A stretch of DNA of 64,000 bases from VXYL01 sp965243175 (GCA_965243175.1 OZ251532.1:2604001-2668000), one strand, 5' to 3'. Counted from the first letter of the stretch, positions 43,214 to 52,698 are shown. Notes: a model not told the origin generated them from the sequence alone. Made by a program: numbers and translations.

Positions 43214-43243
43214 TTGAACGCATCCGCCGAAGGCTGCTAGGCT
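43214..43243 (+). promoter_or_regulatory. Candidate promoter of the GT2-asnB-GT4 cluster
   Basis: TTGAAC (43214-43219) and TAGGCT (43238-43243) at 18-base spacing, 77 bases before the GT2 start, in the 190-base divergent gap that otherwise holds no gene. Match to consensus is partial. Confidence 0.3.
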
Positions 43244-43319
43244 GAGTCGCCATGGCAAGCCGTGCAGTCAAGATGTTCGAGCGCAGTCGGCGGGGAACGG
43301 ACGACATGGCGGATGCCGC

Positions 43320-44117
43320 GTGAAGGTCTCGATCATCACGCCGGTCTTCAACGACGTTCGCGTCTGCCGCGCTCTCGATTCGGTCTTCGCGCAGCGTCTC
43401 GACTGCGAACTGGAAACCATCGTCATCGACGCCGCTTCAACGGACGGGACGCACGAGGTCCTGCGGCGCTACGCGGACCGCTTGAACGTGTGCATCAGCG
43501 AGCCGGACGGCGGCGTCTACGACGGCATGAACAAGGGTATCGGCCATGCCACCGGCGAGGTGGTGGGCATCCTGCGCGCGTACGACGAGTACGCCGATGC
43601 GGAGGTGCTGCAAGACGTCGTGGACGTGTTTCGGGATCGGCCCGAGCTCGAAGTCTGCTACGGCGAAATCGGCTGCATGGACGAGGACGGCAAGTCGTGG
43701 CGGCATTGGCGCGCTGGCAGGAACCGCAAGTTCAAGTGGCGCTTCGGCTGGCGGCCGCCGCTTTCGGCCTTCTTCGTGCGGCGGCGAACCTACGACAGCT
43801 ACGGCCTCTACAGCCTCGACTATCGGGTCGCTGGCGACTACGAGATGCAGCTGCGCTTGCTGTTCGTCCACGGGCTGGACGCGGCGCTCATCAAGCGCGT
43901 GCTGGTGAAGACGGCGCACGGCGCCACCTCCAAGCAGTCCGCCGGAAGGGTCATCAACGGCAATCTGGAGACCCTTCGCGCATGGCGTCAGCACGGGCTG
44001 CGGGGCGGCTTCCTGGTGCCCATCCTCAAGCCCGCCAACAAGCTCGCGCAAGTTCTCCGCTCTAAGAAGCATCGGCAAGCGCCTGGCGCTACGGCCGACG
44101 GCGCCTTGACGCGCTGA
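43320..44117 (+). CDS. Glycosyltransferase family 2 (GT-A fold), unusual metal motif
   Basis: 265 residues from GTG 43320. KVSIITPVFNDVRVC and ETIVIDAASTDGTHEVL are the standard N-terminal nucleotide-binding segments; SEPDGGVYDGMNKGIGHATGEVVGIL is the third. Directly after it most relatives have an Asn-Ser-Asp-Asp type metal-binding stretch; here it is LRAYDEYADAEVLQ, so the canonical motif is altered. VAGDYEMQLRLL, further on, retains the acceptor-side motif. It transfers a sugar from a nucleotide donor in the cytoplasm. With asnB (44201) and the GT4 gene (46095) it forms a cluster that looks like surface-glycan synthesis. Confidence 0.82.
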   Translation: MKVSIITPVFNDVRVCRALDSVFAQRLDCELETIVIDAASTDGTHEVLRRYADRLNVCISEPDGGVYDGMNKGIGHATGEVVGILRAYDEYADAEVLQDVVDVFRDRPELEVCYGEIGCMDEDGKSWRHWRAGRNRKFKWRFGWRPPLSAFFVRRRTYDSYGLYSLDYRVAGDYEMQLRLLFVHGLDAALIKRVLVKTAHGATSKQSAGRVINGNLETLRAWRQHGLRGGFLVPILKPANKLAQVLRSKKHRQAPGATADGALTR

Positions 44118-44200
44118 GGACGTGGTCCGCCAGCGCTGAACGGATCGGCTCGCGGTCGGCGCCCGGGAATCGTGGCGGCTGCGCGGTCGGATTCGGCTGA

Positions 44201-46093
44201 ATGTGCGGCATCGCTGGCATCTACTTGCGCGAAGGCTTGGTCGATCCCGCCGTGCTCGAACGCATGGCGGCCACGCTTCGCCATCGCGGCCCGGACGACA
44301 GCGGCATCTACGCGAGCGGGCGCCTGGGCCTCGCGCACACGCGGCTCAGCATCATCGACCTCTCCGACCACGGCCACCAGCCGATGCTCTGCGGCGACGG
44401 GCGCTTCGCCATCGTCTACAACGGCGAAATCTACAACCACCTTGCGCTGCGGAAGACGCTCGAAGCGAAGGGGCACAGTTTTCGCGGGCGCTCGGACACC
44501 GAAGTCGCCTTGCGCGCCTACGCGGAATGGGGCGAGTCGGCGTTCGCGATGTTCGAGGGCATGTTCGCGCTTGCGGTTTGGGACGAACAGCGCCAAGTCC
44601 TGTGCTTGGCCCGGGACCGTTTCGGCGTCAAGCCGCTCTACTTCGGCCACGCGGCTTCCGGCGCGTTCGTCTTCGGTTCCGAGATCAAGGCGCTGCTGGC
44701 GACCGGCGAGATGCGCCCCGAGGTGGACTGGGCCGGGCTCCACGAATACCTCTACTTCGACACGGCCCTCGGCGCGAACACGGTCTTCGCCGGCATTCGC
44801 AAGCTGCTGCCGGGATATTGCGCGACCGTGACCGATGCCGGGGTGGCACAGCGGCAGTTCGCTTCGATCCTCGATGTGGAGGCGGTCAGCGACGATTTCC
44901 CAACGGCAACGCGCAACGTGTACGCGCTGCTCGAAGACGCCGTGAAGAGCCACTTGATGAGCGACGTGCCGGTGGGCGTTTTCCTCAGCGGCGGCATCGA
45001 TTCCTCCGCCATCGTCGCCTTCGCCGCCAAGCACTACGGCAGCCGCCTCGACACCTACGCCGTCGGCTTCGACTCGGTGCCCGCCGGCAACGCCAACGAA
45101 CTTCCGGCGGCGCAAGCGGTGGCCGAGCATTTCGGCACGGCGCACCACGAAGTCCGCATCTCTGGCGAAGACGTGACGGATGTCATGGAACGCCTGGGGC
45201 GCTGCCACGACGAGCCGTTCGGCGATGCCGCGGACATCCCGCTGTACATGCTCTGCGAACAGTTGCGCGGCGAACCGAAGGTGATCCTGCAGGGCGACGG
45301 CGGCGACGAAGTGTTCGGCGGCTACACCCGCTACACCTACTTGGCGCACGTGTTCTGGCTGCGCCTGCTCAGCCGCTCGACGCACTGGCTGCATCCAGTC
45401 GCCCGCCGCCTGCCGGGGCGACGCGGCCTGCGCTCGTTGCGCGCCCTCGGCCTGTATTCGCCCAACGACCCGGCGATGGGGCTGGCGCGTCTCGTCTCCA
45501 CCGAACTGCCGGATCGCCCTTCGGATCGGATCTTCTCGCCCGAAGTCCGCGCCGCGCTTGCGCCCTGCGACGCCTTCAAGCGCTACCGCGAGTTGGCCGA
45601 GCAGGTCCGCGCACACGATCCCGTGAAGCAAATGCTGTACACGGATTCCAGCGTCATCCTGCCGGACGTCTATTTCGAGAAGGTGGACAAATCGACGATG
45701 GCGCACGGCGTGGAAGTGCGTGTGCCGATGGTGGATACCCGCTTGGCGGCCTACGTCTTCGGCCTGCCGACCCGACACAAAGTCCACGGCCTGCAGAAGA
45801 AGCACGTTTTGCGCACGGCCCTTCGCGGGGTCGTGCCGGATTCCATCCTGGACCGCCCCAAGGCCGGCTTCGGCGTGCCTGTGAGCAGCTGGCTGCGGAC
45901 TTCGCTGCTCGACTACATGAAGTCGGTGTTGTTCGATGCGGAAATCTCGCGCTTGGGCTTGTTCGACGGAGACGCCATCGAGCTCTGCATTCGCGAACAC
46001 GTCGAGCGACGCCGCGACAACGGGCCGCTGCTCTACAAGGCGCTGAACCTCGCGCTGTGGTGCAAGGCGTATCGGCCGACGTTCGCGGCTTGA
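44201..46093 (+). CDS. asnB: Glutamine-hydrolysing asparagine synthetase
   Basis: 630 residues. Cys2 of MCGIAGIY is the glutaminase nucleophile; RHRGPDDSG, RLSIIDLS and YNGEIYNH follow in the Ntn domain. The synthetase domain has the PP-loop FLSGGIDSSAIV near residue 265 and QGDGGDEVFGGY. It moves the amide from glutamine to aspartate, or, in glycan clusters like this one, may amidate a sugar acid. Lying between two glycosyltransferase genes argues for the second role, but the sequence does not decide. GT4 starts one base after its stop. Confidence 0.92.
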   Translation: MCGIAGIYLREGLVDPAVLERMAATLRHRGPDDSGIYASGRLGLAHTRLSIIDLSDHGHQPMLCGDGRFAIVYNGEIYNHLALRKTLEAKGHSFRGRSDTEVALRAYAEWGESAFAMFEGMFALAVWDEQRQVLCLARDRFGVKPLYFGHAASGAFVFGSEIKALLATGEMRPEVDWAGLHEYLYFDTALGANTVFAGIRKLLPGYCATVTDAGVAQRQFASILDVEAVSDDFPTATRNVYALLEDAVKSHLMSDVPVGVFLSGGIDSSAIVAFAAKHYGSRLDTYAVGFDSVPAGNANELPAAQAVAEHFGTAHHEVRISGEDVTDVMERLGRCHDEPFGDAADIPLYMLCEQLRGEPKVILQGDGGDEVFGGYTRYTYLAHVFWLRLLSRSTHWLHPVARRLPGRRGLRSLRALGLYSPNDPAMGLARLVSTELPDRPSDRIFSPEVRAALAPCDAFKRYRELAEQVRAHDPVKQMLYTDSSVILPDVYFEKVDKSTMAHGVEVRVPMVDTRLAAYVFGLPTRHKVHGLQKKHVLRTALRGVVPDSILDRPKAGFGVPVSSWLRTSLLDYMKSVLFDAEISRLGLFDGDAIELCIREHVERRRDNGPLLYKALNLALWCKAYRPTFAA

Positions 46094-46094
46094 A

Positions 46095-47240
46095 ATGACG
46101 GTGCCTGATTCCGTGCCAGAACGGCCCGGCGAGGACAGCCGGCGGGTCGCCCTGTTCCTGCCGACGTTGGCCGGTGGCGGCGCGGAACGCCGGATGCTGG
46201 AAGTGGCTCGGCAGTTGAGCGCGGTCGGACTTGCCGTAGACCTGATCGTGTCGCGCCGCGGCGGTGCCTGGTGGGGAAGCGTTCCGCCGTCGATTCGGCT
46301 GATCGATCTCGAGGCGTGGAAGACGCCGACGAGTCTGCCGGGCCTGGTCCGCTACATCCGACGCGAACGTCCCGACGCCATGATCGCGACCCTGCCCCAG
46401 TGCTGCGCGACAGCGCTGATCGCCAAATGGTTCGTCGGTGGCGATTTCCGGCTGATCGTGCGCCAGGAGACGGTCTACGCCACGCAGTACGATCTGGTGA
46501 ACGTCGACATCAAGGCGACGATGGCGACGATGCGCGTTCTGCTGCACAGAGCGGACGCGGTCTGGGCCGTTTCGCACTACGTCGCCGAGGAACTCAAGCG
46601 CTTGGCGCCGAAGGCCGCGGCTCTGATCGAAGTTGTCGAGAATCCGGTGGTGGACGCGGAACTGCCCGCCAGAGCGAAGCAGCCGGTCGCGCACCCGTGG
46701 TTCGAGAACTCGACCGTTCCGGTCGTGCTCGCCGTTGGACGACTCGAGAACTTCTCCAAGGATCATCCAACACTGCTCCGCGCTTTCGAGATCGTGGCGA
46801 AGCGCCGCTCCGCACGATTGGTGGTGCTTGGCGACGGCCCGGACAGGAGCGAACTCGAAGCGCTGACGCAGCACCTCGGAATCAGCGACCGAGTCGACTT
46901 CCCTGGCTTCCAGATGAACCCCGTCGCCTACATGACCCGCGCGCAAACATTCGTGCTGACGTCCACCTACGAGGGTCTGCCCGGCGTGATGATCGAGGCG
47001 CTGGCTTGCGGCACGTCCGTAGTCAGCACCGACTGCCCCGGCGGTGTGCGCGAGGTCCTCGAAGACGGCAAATGGGGGCGCTTGGTGCCAATCGGCGACG
47101 ACTCGGCCCTCGCCGACGCGATCTGCGACGCGCTGGACAACCCCATGCGGCCCGCCGACCTCGTCCGAGCAGCCAGCCGCTATTCGACCACTGCGTCCAC
47201 GCGAAGCCTGCTCGGACTGCTCGAGCGCGTGTGGGCGTAG
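46095..47240 (+). CDS. Glycosyltransferase family 4 (GT-B fold)
   Basis: 381 residues. LPTLAGGGAERRMLEVARQL is the N-terminal glycine-rich loop; VVLAVGRLENFSKDHPTLLRAF opens the donor domain, with RLVVLGDGPDRSELE and STYEGLPGVMIEALACGTSVVST holding the conserved donor-binding Glu. Start ATG 46095 lies one base behind the asnB stop, so both belong to one transcript. Transfer of a sugar to a lipid-linked or glycan acceptor is expected. It is not similar enough to the GT4 at 4629 to be a recent copy. Confidence 0.88.
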   Translation: MTVPDSVPERPGEDSRRVALFLPTLAGGGAERRMLEVARQLSAVGLAVDLIVSRRGGAWWGSVPPSIRLIDLEAWKTPTSLPGLVRYIRRERPDAMIATLPQCCATALIAKWFVGGDFRLIVRQETVYATQYDLVNVDIKATMATMRVLLHRADAVWAVSHYVAEELKRLAPKAAALIEVVENPVVDAELPARAKQPVAHPWFENSTVPVVLAVGRLENFSKDHPTLLRAFEIVAKRRSARLVVLGDGPDRSELEALTQHLGISDRVDFPGFQMNPVAYMTRAQTFVLTSTYEGLPGVMIEALACGTSVVSTDCPGGVREVLEDGKWGRLVPIGDDSALADAICDALDNPMRPADLVRAASRYSTTASTRSLLGLLERVWA

Positions 47241-47268
47241 GCAGCAGCTGACGGCTTGGCCCACCGCA

Positions 47269-47294
47269 GGGCAGGCGCCTTGCGACGCCCGCCC
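47269..47294. terminator. Hairpin between convergent genes
   Basis: GGGCAGGCGCC and GACGCCCGCCC form an imperfect stem around TTGC, between the GT4 stop and the stop of the amidohydrolase at 47308. No U-tract. Confidence 0.4.
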
Positions 47295-47307
47295 GCGAAA
47301 GAACGCG

Positions 47308-48969
47308 CTACGCGGCAGCCGGATTGCGGAGGATGCGGCCGGCGCAGTCGCCGGTGAGTTCGTCGTCGCGCAGCACCACCGTGCCGTTGCACACCGTTGC
47401 CTTGTAGCCGGCGGCGCGTTGGATGAAGCGCGGGGCGCCGAAGGGGAAGTCGTGGACGATCTCCGGCATCCGCTCTTCGAGGCGCGAGATGTCGAAGACG
47501 TTCACGTCGGCGCGCTTGCCGACTTCCAGCGTGCCGCGGTCCGCAAGCCCCAGCACGCCCGCCGGCACGGCGCTGATGCGGCGCACGGCTTCCTGCAGCG
47601 AGTAGACGCCGCTGTCGCGGTGCCAGTGGGAAAGGATGAACGTGGACCAGCCGGAGTCGATCATCTGGCTGACGTGGGCGCCCGCGTCGCCGAGGCCGGG
47701 CATCGCCCAGTCCATCTTGATGAGGCCGGCCAGCGCGTCCAGATCGACGTTGAAGCCGCGCAGATGGAAGAGCGCCTTGCCGTCGGTTTCGTCGGCGATG
47801 CGCAGCCACGTCTCCACCGGATGCTCGCCAGCGGCCTTCGCCTGGTGGTACAGGCTCTCGTCCAGTTGCTGGGTGTAGCGCGGGCGCGCCTGTTCGCCCA
47901 TGTAGAACCAGCGCTTCATGCCTTCCGCCACCTGCTCGCCTTGCGCCTTCACTTCGTCCACCAGGCGGCGCCGGTTCTCCGGGTCGCGGATGGCTTTGAG
48001 GCGCTCCGCGAAAGCCAGCTTGCGCAGTTCGTTCCACGCGTCGGTGCGGAAGAAGTTGTTGGTGGAGAGGCCGCCGACGCCGCCACCGCTGCGCGGCACG
48101 GTGACCGACGTGACGTTCAGGCCTTCCTCGCGCATCGCCTTCACCCGTTCGTTCAGGCGTTCCGGGCCGATCTCCACGGCGGAACTGAACAGGGCGCCGC
48201 GGGCGGTGCGCGCTTCGTCGCGGATGAGGTCGAGTTCTTCGTCGAACTCGCGGAAGTCTGAGACGGTCTGCATGATGCCGCCGTGCTTGCCGACTTCCTT
48301 GGCGACCGCCCGCAGTTCGTCGCGATGCGCGAACGTGCCGGGGATGGAGCGGCCATCGGGCAGGCGATGCCCCGGCAGCCGGTTGGTGGAGAAGCCCACC
48401 GCGCCTTCGCGCACCGATTGCCCGGCCAAGTCCGCGATCTGCCGCACTTCGTCGGCGCTGGCGGGTTCTTCGACCGCGCGCTCGCCCATCACGTAGAAGC
48501 GCACCGCGCAGTGGCCGACCAGGCCGGCGATGTTGATGGACGGGCCCAGAGCTTCGAGCGCGTCCAGATAGCCGCCGTAGGATTCCCAGTTCCACGGCAG
48601 GCCGTGCAGGATGGCGTTCTTCGGAATGTCCTCGACGGTCTCCATCATGCCGGCGAGGAACTCGCGGTCGGTCGCCTTGCAGGGCGCGAAGGTGACGCCG
48701 CAGTTGCCGAGCAGCGCCGTGGTGACGCCGTGCCAGGAAACCGACGTGACTTGCGGATCCCAGCCGATCTGCGCATCAAGGTGCGTGTGCAGGTCGATGA
48801 AGCCGGGGGAGACGTGCAGGCCGTCGGCGCTGATCTCATCCTTGCCGCGCCCCGCCACCTTGCCGATTTCGACGATGGCGTCGCCGTCGATTGCGACGTC
48901 CGCCGCGTACGGCTCGCGCCCGGTGCCGTCCACCACGCTGCCGCCCCTGATGACCAGATCGTGTCCCAT
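47308..48969 (-). CDS. N-acyl-D-amino-acid deacylase-like amidohydrolase
   Basis: 553 residues from ATG 48969, with TTGGAGGGGAACGAG just upstream. Metal-binding FIDLHTHLDAQ, the Cys-containing LLGNCGVTFAPC typical of D-aminoacylases, and LGDAGAHVSQM with the late metal Asp are all present, within the N-terminal small beta domain (VIRGGSVVDGTG) and barrel. It hydrolyses the amide of N-acyl-D-amino acids or similar compounds. The frame is open 65 codons further upstream only because the palindromic repeats there keep it open. It is divergent from the LLM gene at 49209. Confidence 0.86.
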   Translation of the reverse strand: MGHDLVIRGGSVVDGTGREPYAADVAIDGDAIVEIGKVAGRGKDEISADGLHVSPGFIDLHTHLDAQIGWDPQVTSVSWHGVTTALLGNCGVTFAPCKATDREFLAGMMETVEDIPKNAILHGLPWNWESYGGYLDALEALGPSINIAGLVGHCAVRFYVMGERAVEEPASADEVRQIADLAGQSVREGAVGFSTNRLPGHRLPDGRSIPGTFAHRDELRAVAKEVGKHGGIMQTVSDFREFDEELDLIRDEARTARGALFSSAVEIGPERLNERVKAMREEGLNVTSVTVPRSGGGVGGLSTNNFFRTDAWNELRKLAFAERLKAIRDPENRRRLVDEVKAQGEQVAEGMKRWFYMGEQARPRYTQQLDESLYHQAKAAGEHPVETWLRIADETDGKALFHLRGFNVDLDALAGLIKMDWAMPGLGDAGAHVSQMIDSGWSTFILSHWHRDSGVYSLQEAVRRISAVPAGVLGLADRGTLEVGKRADVNVFDISRLEERMPEIVHDFPFGAPRFIQRAAGYKATVCNGTVVLRDDELTGDCAGRILRNPAAA

Positions 48970-49025
48970 CTCGTTCCCCTCCAAGTGTCGATGCGCTTGA
49001 CTATAGGCCAATTGGGGGCTCTTTA

Positions 49026-49162
49026 CATGCGAAGGGCAGGCCCCCTCGCGCTCCCCCGCTGAGGCTTTCTTCATGCGAGGGGCAGGCCCCTCGCGCTCCC
49101 CCGCTGAGGCTTTCTTCATGCGAGGGGCAGGCCCCTCGCGCTCCCCCGCTGAGGGCTCTTTC
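49026..49162 (-). repeat. Three tandem copies of a 45-46 base palindromic repeat
   Basis: Copies start at 49026, 49072 and 49117. Each contains GCGAGGGG-CAGG-CCCCTCGC (8-base-pair stem, 4-base loop; the first copy has one change) and then CGCTCCCCCGCTGAGG. Same family as at 38110. They fill most of the 239-base gap between the divergent amidohydrolase and LLM genes, about 57 bases upstream of the first start codon. Confidence 0.92.
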
Positions 49163-49208
49163 AAGTAAGCTACGCCGGTCTCTAGGCAATCGACCTTGTG
49201 GGGAGTCC

Positions 49209-50213
49209 ATGAAGCTGGGATTGGGAATTGGCGCCTTCGGGCCGCCGGGCGGAGCGCGTCTCGTGGAGTTGGCGAAGGAGGCGGAGAGCCTCGGCTACGA
49301 CACCATCTGGGCGCCGGAAATCTACGGCGCGGACTGCTTCACGCCGCTCACGTGGATTGGCGCGAACACCGAGCGCATCAATCTCGGCACCTCCATCATG
49401 CAGATTTCCGCGCGCACCCCGGCCAGCGCCGCCATGCACGCGGTGGCCTTGGACTACCTCTCCGACGGGCGCCTGATCCTCGGCATCGGCGTTTCCGGGC
49501 CGCAGGTGGTGGAAGGCTGGTACGGGCAGCCGTATCCGAAGCCCCTCGCCCGCACCCGCGAGTGGGTGTCCATCTTCCGCAAGATCGTCTCCCGCGAAGG
49601 GCCGGTCGCCTTCGACGGCAAGCACTACCAGCTGCCGCTGCAAGGCGGCACCGGCCTCGGCAAGGCGCTGAAGCTCATCCTGCATCCGGTGCGCGAGCAC
49701 ATTCCGGTGTACCTGGGCGCGGAAGGGCCGAAGAACGTGGCGATGGGCGCGGAAATCTGCGACGGCTGGATTCCCATGTTCCTCTCGCCGTACCGCATGG
49801 AGACGATGTACGAGGACGCCATGCGCATCCGCAACAAGGATTTCGAGATCGCCGCCGCGGTTCCCGTCATCATCGACGACGACGTGCAGCGAGGCCTGAA
49901 CCAGATCAAGCAGAACGTCGGCTTCTACGTGGGCGGCATGGGCGCCAAGAACTTCAACGTCCACAAGGACCACGTGGTGCGCATGGGCTTCGGCGAAGCC
50001 GCGGACCGCATCCAGGAGCTGTTCTTCGCCGGCCGCCGAGACGAGGCGATGGCCGCGGTGCCGAACGAACTGTGCGACGAAATCGCCCTGGTGGGGCCGA
50101 AGGAACGCATCCGCGAACGCCTGGCGGCGTGGAAGGAGAGCCCGGTGACGATGATCAACGTCGGCTCCGCGAATCCCGAAACCCTGCGCTTCATGGCGGA
50201 GGAACTGCTGTAG
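49209..50213 (+). CDS. LLM-class oxidoreductase, probably F420-dependent
   Basis: 334 residues. MKLGLGIGAFGPPGGA, AESLGYDTIWAPEIYGAD, INLGTSIMQISARTP, RLILGIGVSGPQVVEGWYG and HIPVYLGAEGPKNVAMGAEICDGW follow the F420-type luciferase-like TIM barrel; the GxxSGPQVVEGWYG stretch is common in actinobacterial and proteobacterial F420 enzymes. Substrate unknown. GGGGAG precedes ATG 49209. A second LLM gene follows after 63 bases. Confidence 0.85.
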   Translation: MKLGLGIGAFGPPGGARLVELAKEAESLGYDTIWAPEIYGADCFTPLTWIGANTERINLGTSIMQISARTPASAAMHAVALDYLSDGRLILGIGVSGPQVVEGWYGQPYPKPLARTREWVSIFRKIVSREGPVAFDGKHYQLPLQGGTGLGKALKLILHPVREHIPVYLGAEGPKNVAMGAEICDGWIPMFLSPYRMETMYEDAMRIRNKDFEIAAAVPVIIDDDVQRGLNQIKQNVGFYVGGMGAKNFNVHKDHVVRMGFGEAADRIQELFFAGRRDEAMAAVPNELCDEIALVGPKERIRERLAAWKESPVTMINVGSANPETLRFMAEELL

Positions 50214-50276
50214 CCGCCCGCCGCGTTCCAAGCAGACCGTGCCAGCCCGCACCAAAACGGAATCGAGGAGAAGACC

Positions 50277-51500
50277 ATGCGCGACATGAAGTTCGGCGCC
50301 TTCCTGGCCCCGCACCATCCCATCGGCGAACACCCCACGCTGCAACTGCGCAGCGACCTGGACCTCGTGGCGCACATGGATCGCCTCGGCCTCGACGAGT
50401 TCTGGTGCGGCGAACACCATTCCACCGGCTGGGAGGTCATCGCCTCGCCGGAGATCTTCCTCGCCGCGGCAGCCGAGCGCACGCACCGCATCCGCCTCGG
50501 CACCGGGGTCGTCTCGCTCCCCTACCACCACCCCTTCATGGTCGCCCAGCGCCTGGCGCAGCTGGACCACCAAAGCGGCGGCCGCCTCATCTTCGGCTCC
50601 GGCCCAGGCGCCCTGCCTTCGGACGCCCACACCCTGGGCGTGGACCCGATGGTGCTCAGGGATCGCCAGGACGAAGCGATGGGCATCATCCGCCGCTTGT
50701 TCGAAGGCGGCGACCGGTTCAGCTACGATTGCGAGTGGTTCAAGCTGAACGAAGCGAAGCTGCAACTGCTGCCGTTGCAGCGCAACATGGAGTTCGCCGT
50801 CGCCTCGATGGTGAGCCCCTCCGGCATGACCCTGGCCGGCAAGCACGGCGCCGGTGTGCTCTCCATCGGCTCCACCACGAAAGCTGGCCTGCAGGCGCTG
50901 CCGTTGCAGTGGAGCTTCGCCGAGGAATCCGCCGCCAAGCACGAACGCACGGTGGACCGGAGCATGTGGCGCGTGGTGATGAGCTGGCACATCGCCGAAA
51001 CCCGCGACAAGGCGCGCGAGCAGGCGAAGGAGGGGCTGTTCCGCCACAACAACGACTACACCGTCGGCACGCTGGCGGCTGGCGAAGGCACCATCTTCAA
51101 GACGCCGGACGAAGCCGTGGACCTCACCGCCTACAGCGAAGGCAGCGTCGCCGTGATCGGTACGCCGCGGGATCTGGTGGAGCGCATCGAGAAGATGATC
51201 GAAGTCACCGGCGGCTTCGGCGTGGTCATCGGCTTCGTCCACGACTGGGCGAACCGCGCGGACACCTTCAACAGCTGGGATCTGGTGGCCCGCTACGTCG
51301 TCCCGGAAGTGAACGGGATGCTCGACGGCTACCGCGAATCCAACAAGTACGTCATCGAGAACCGCGAAACCTGGCTGCGCGCCGGCCAAGCCATCATGAG
51401 CAAGATCCAGGAGAACGAACGGGCACGAGACGCGATGGCCGCAGCCGCCGGCCCAGCGCAAACCGCGCTTTCGGCCCACGTGAAGGCGAAGTCGGAGTAG
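50277..51500 (+). CDS. Luciferase-like monooxygenase family protein
   Basis: 407 residues. KFGAFLAPHHPIGEHPTLQLR, DEFWCGEHHSTGWEVI, IRLGTGVVSLPYHHPFMVAQ and RLIFGSGPGALPSDAHTLG are typical of the limonene-monooxygenase-like group of flavin-dependent oxygenases. They use FMNH2 and O2 to oxygenate small organics. GAGGAGAAGACC before ATG 50277 is a strong ribosome site. The C-terminus adds an Ala/Lys-rich tail. It shares a transcript with the preceding LLM gene and probably with the SRPBCC gene after it. Confidence 0.86.
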   Translation: MRDMKFGAFLAPHHPIGEHPTLQLRSDLDLVAHMDRLGLDEFWCGEHHSTGWEVIASPEIFLAAAAERTHRIRLGTGVVSLPYHHPFMVAQRLAQLDHQSGGRLIFGSGPGALPSDAHTLGVDPMVLRDRQDEAMGIIRRLFEGGDRFSYDCEWFKLNEAKLQLLPLQRNMEFAVASMVSPSGMTLAGKHGAGVLSIGSTTKAGLQALPLQWSFAEESAAKHERTVDRSMWRVVMSWHIAETRDKAREQAKEGLFRHNNDYTVGTLAAGEGTIFKTPDEAVDLTAYSEGSVAVIGTPRDLVERIEKMIEVTGGFGVVIGFVHDWANRADTFNSWDLVARYVVPEVNGMLDGYRESNKYVIENRETWLRAGQAIMSKIQENERARDAMAAAAGPAQTALSAHVKAKSE

Positions 51501-51531
51501 CCGCTGCGTAGTTGGGATCACCCGTAGCGTC

Positions 51532-52044
51532 ATGAGCGCAGAAAGGACCATCGCCCACGACCCAACGAAGCACGGCCGCGTCGTTCGCCGAGAAGACGCC
51601 CACCTCGTCGTCTTCGAACGACAGCTGCGTTTCACCGCCGAACACGCCTGGGCCTCGATCGCCGAACCGGAACAACGCGCCGTCTGGTGCCCCGGCATCC
51701 GCTTCGAGCCCAGGCCCGACGCCCGCTACGACATCTGGTTCGGCGACGAATGCGAGGGCCCATCCCACGTATCCGGCACCCTCGCCGCCTTCGACCCGCC
51801 CCGCCACCTCGCCCTCGGCAGCATCGAAATCCAACTCGCCCCCACGAACGACGGCTGCCTCCTCACCTTCGCCGACATCCTCTGGTTCGACGACAAGCGC
51901 ACCAAAACAGCCTTCGCCAACGCCGTCCTCGCCGGCTGGCACCAGTTCCTAGACCGCTGGGAAATCTGGCTGACCGAGTGCCGTGCTGCCCTTCGGCTGA
52001 AAGAGCCGGACTACTCGTTGATCGACGTGCCGGGCCGTCCGTAG
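51532..52044 (+). CDS. SRPBCC-fold (AHSA1/polyketide-cyclase-like) protein
   Basis: 170 residues. LVVFERQLRFTAEHAWASIAEPEQRAVW is the typical opening of the helix-grip fold, followed by beta strands (SHVSGTLAAFDPPRHL, GCLLTFADILWF) and the C-terminal helix AGWHQFLDRWEIWL. Such proteins bind hydrophobic ligands; function here is unknown. No strong ribosome site precedes ATG 51532. The last part of the gene is convergent with the DUF4276 gene, nine bases apart. Confidence 0.78.
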   Translation: MSAERTIAHDPTKHGRVVRREDAHLVVFERQLRFTAEHAWASIAEPEQRAVWCPGIRFEPRPDARYDIWFGDECEGPSHVSGTLAAFDPPRHLALGSIEIQLAPTNDGCLLTFADILWFDDKRTKTAFANAVLAGWHQFLDRWEIWLTECRAALRLKEPDYSLIDVPGRP

Positions 52045-52053
52045 GGACCAAAG

Positions 52054-52689
52054 CTAAGGCTGTCGGGCACCCTCTTGCCAAGAGTCAGGTGGCCAAGCAG
52101 GCAGATCGGCCCCAACGCCGTCCATCAAGCGACCGAACGAACTAACCAGCTTGCGGAAGGAGCGGCAACGGGTATAGGCGGCGGCCATGCAGAAGATGGC
52201 GCTGAAGGCGGGCTGATGCACCGTCTCGCTGTAGCTGATGTTCATCCTCGCCTTCAGTCTGCCCTTCGCGTCGCGGGGCGACTCGGGATCCGAATGCGAC
52301 CGTGCGTCGCTGTTCACGTCGGAGTGCGTACGCAGCGACTCCACGGTGGCGAGAAACCACGCTTCGTACTCGCGCTTGGCCAGCACCACATCGCACGGCA
52401 CCGGCCCGGCCTCTGCAACCGCCCACTCGCGCACCTGCGCACCCAGATCGACGGGGCAGCAGTCGTCGCTGTCGAAGATGACGAGGACGGCACCGCAATC
52501 CTTGCGCAGACGCGCCACGCGTACGCGCTTCCTCAGCTCGTCTTCCTTCACGAGTTGGCCGCGGTTGCACCGAATCGGCTGACCGATGCGAACCGCATCC
52601 CACGCGGTCGCTTCTTGGACCAAGCGGCGTAGCAGCACGGGTACTGCCGCTACGTCCCCATGCCCTTCAACGATCGGAACCACCACCAT
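52054..52689 (-). CDS. DUF4276-type TOPRIM-like protein
   Basis: 211 residues. VPIVEGHGDVAAVPVLLRRL at the N-terminus (Glu8, Asp12) and VIFDSDDCCPVD (Asp73, 75, 76) form the Glu plus DxD pattern of the TOPRIM metal site found in OLD-type nucleases, primases and topoisomerases. DUF4276 proteins regularly accompany AAA ATPases, and that is the case here: the ATPase gene ends nine bases upstream. I read the pair as ATPase plus nuclease effector, like a split OLD protein, probably anti-phage. The activity is inference. Start at 52689 (MVVVPIVEG). Confidence 0.7.
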   Translation of the reverse strand: MVVVPIVEGHGDVAAVPVLLRRLVQEATAWDAVRIGQPIRCNRGQLVKEDELRKRVRVARLRKDCGAVLVIFDSDDCCPVDLGAQVREWAVAEAGPVPCDVVLAKREYEAWFLATVESLRTHSDVNSDARSHSDPESPRDAKGRLKARMNISYSETVHQPAFSAIFCMAAAYTRCRSFRKLVSSFGRLMDGVGADLPAWPPDSWQEGARQP

Positions 52690-52698
52690 CGCCGCGCC

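Noticed and set aside
47308..49164. Longer amidohydrolase with 65 extra N-terminal codons
   Set aside because: The extension is translated repeat sequence; a strong ribosome site precedes ATG 48969, where the family N-terminus begins.
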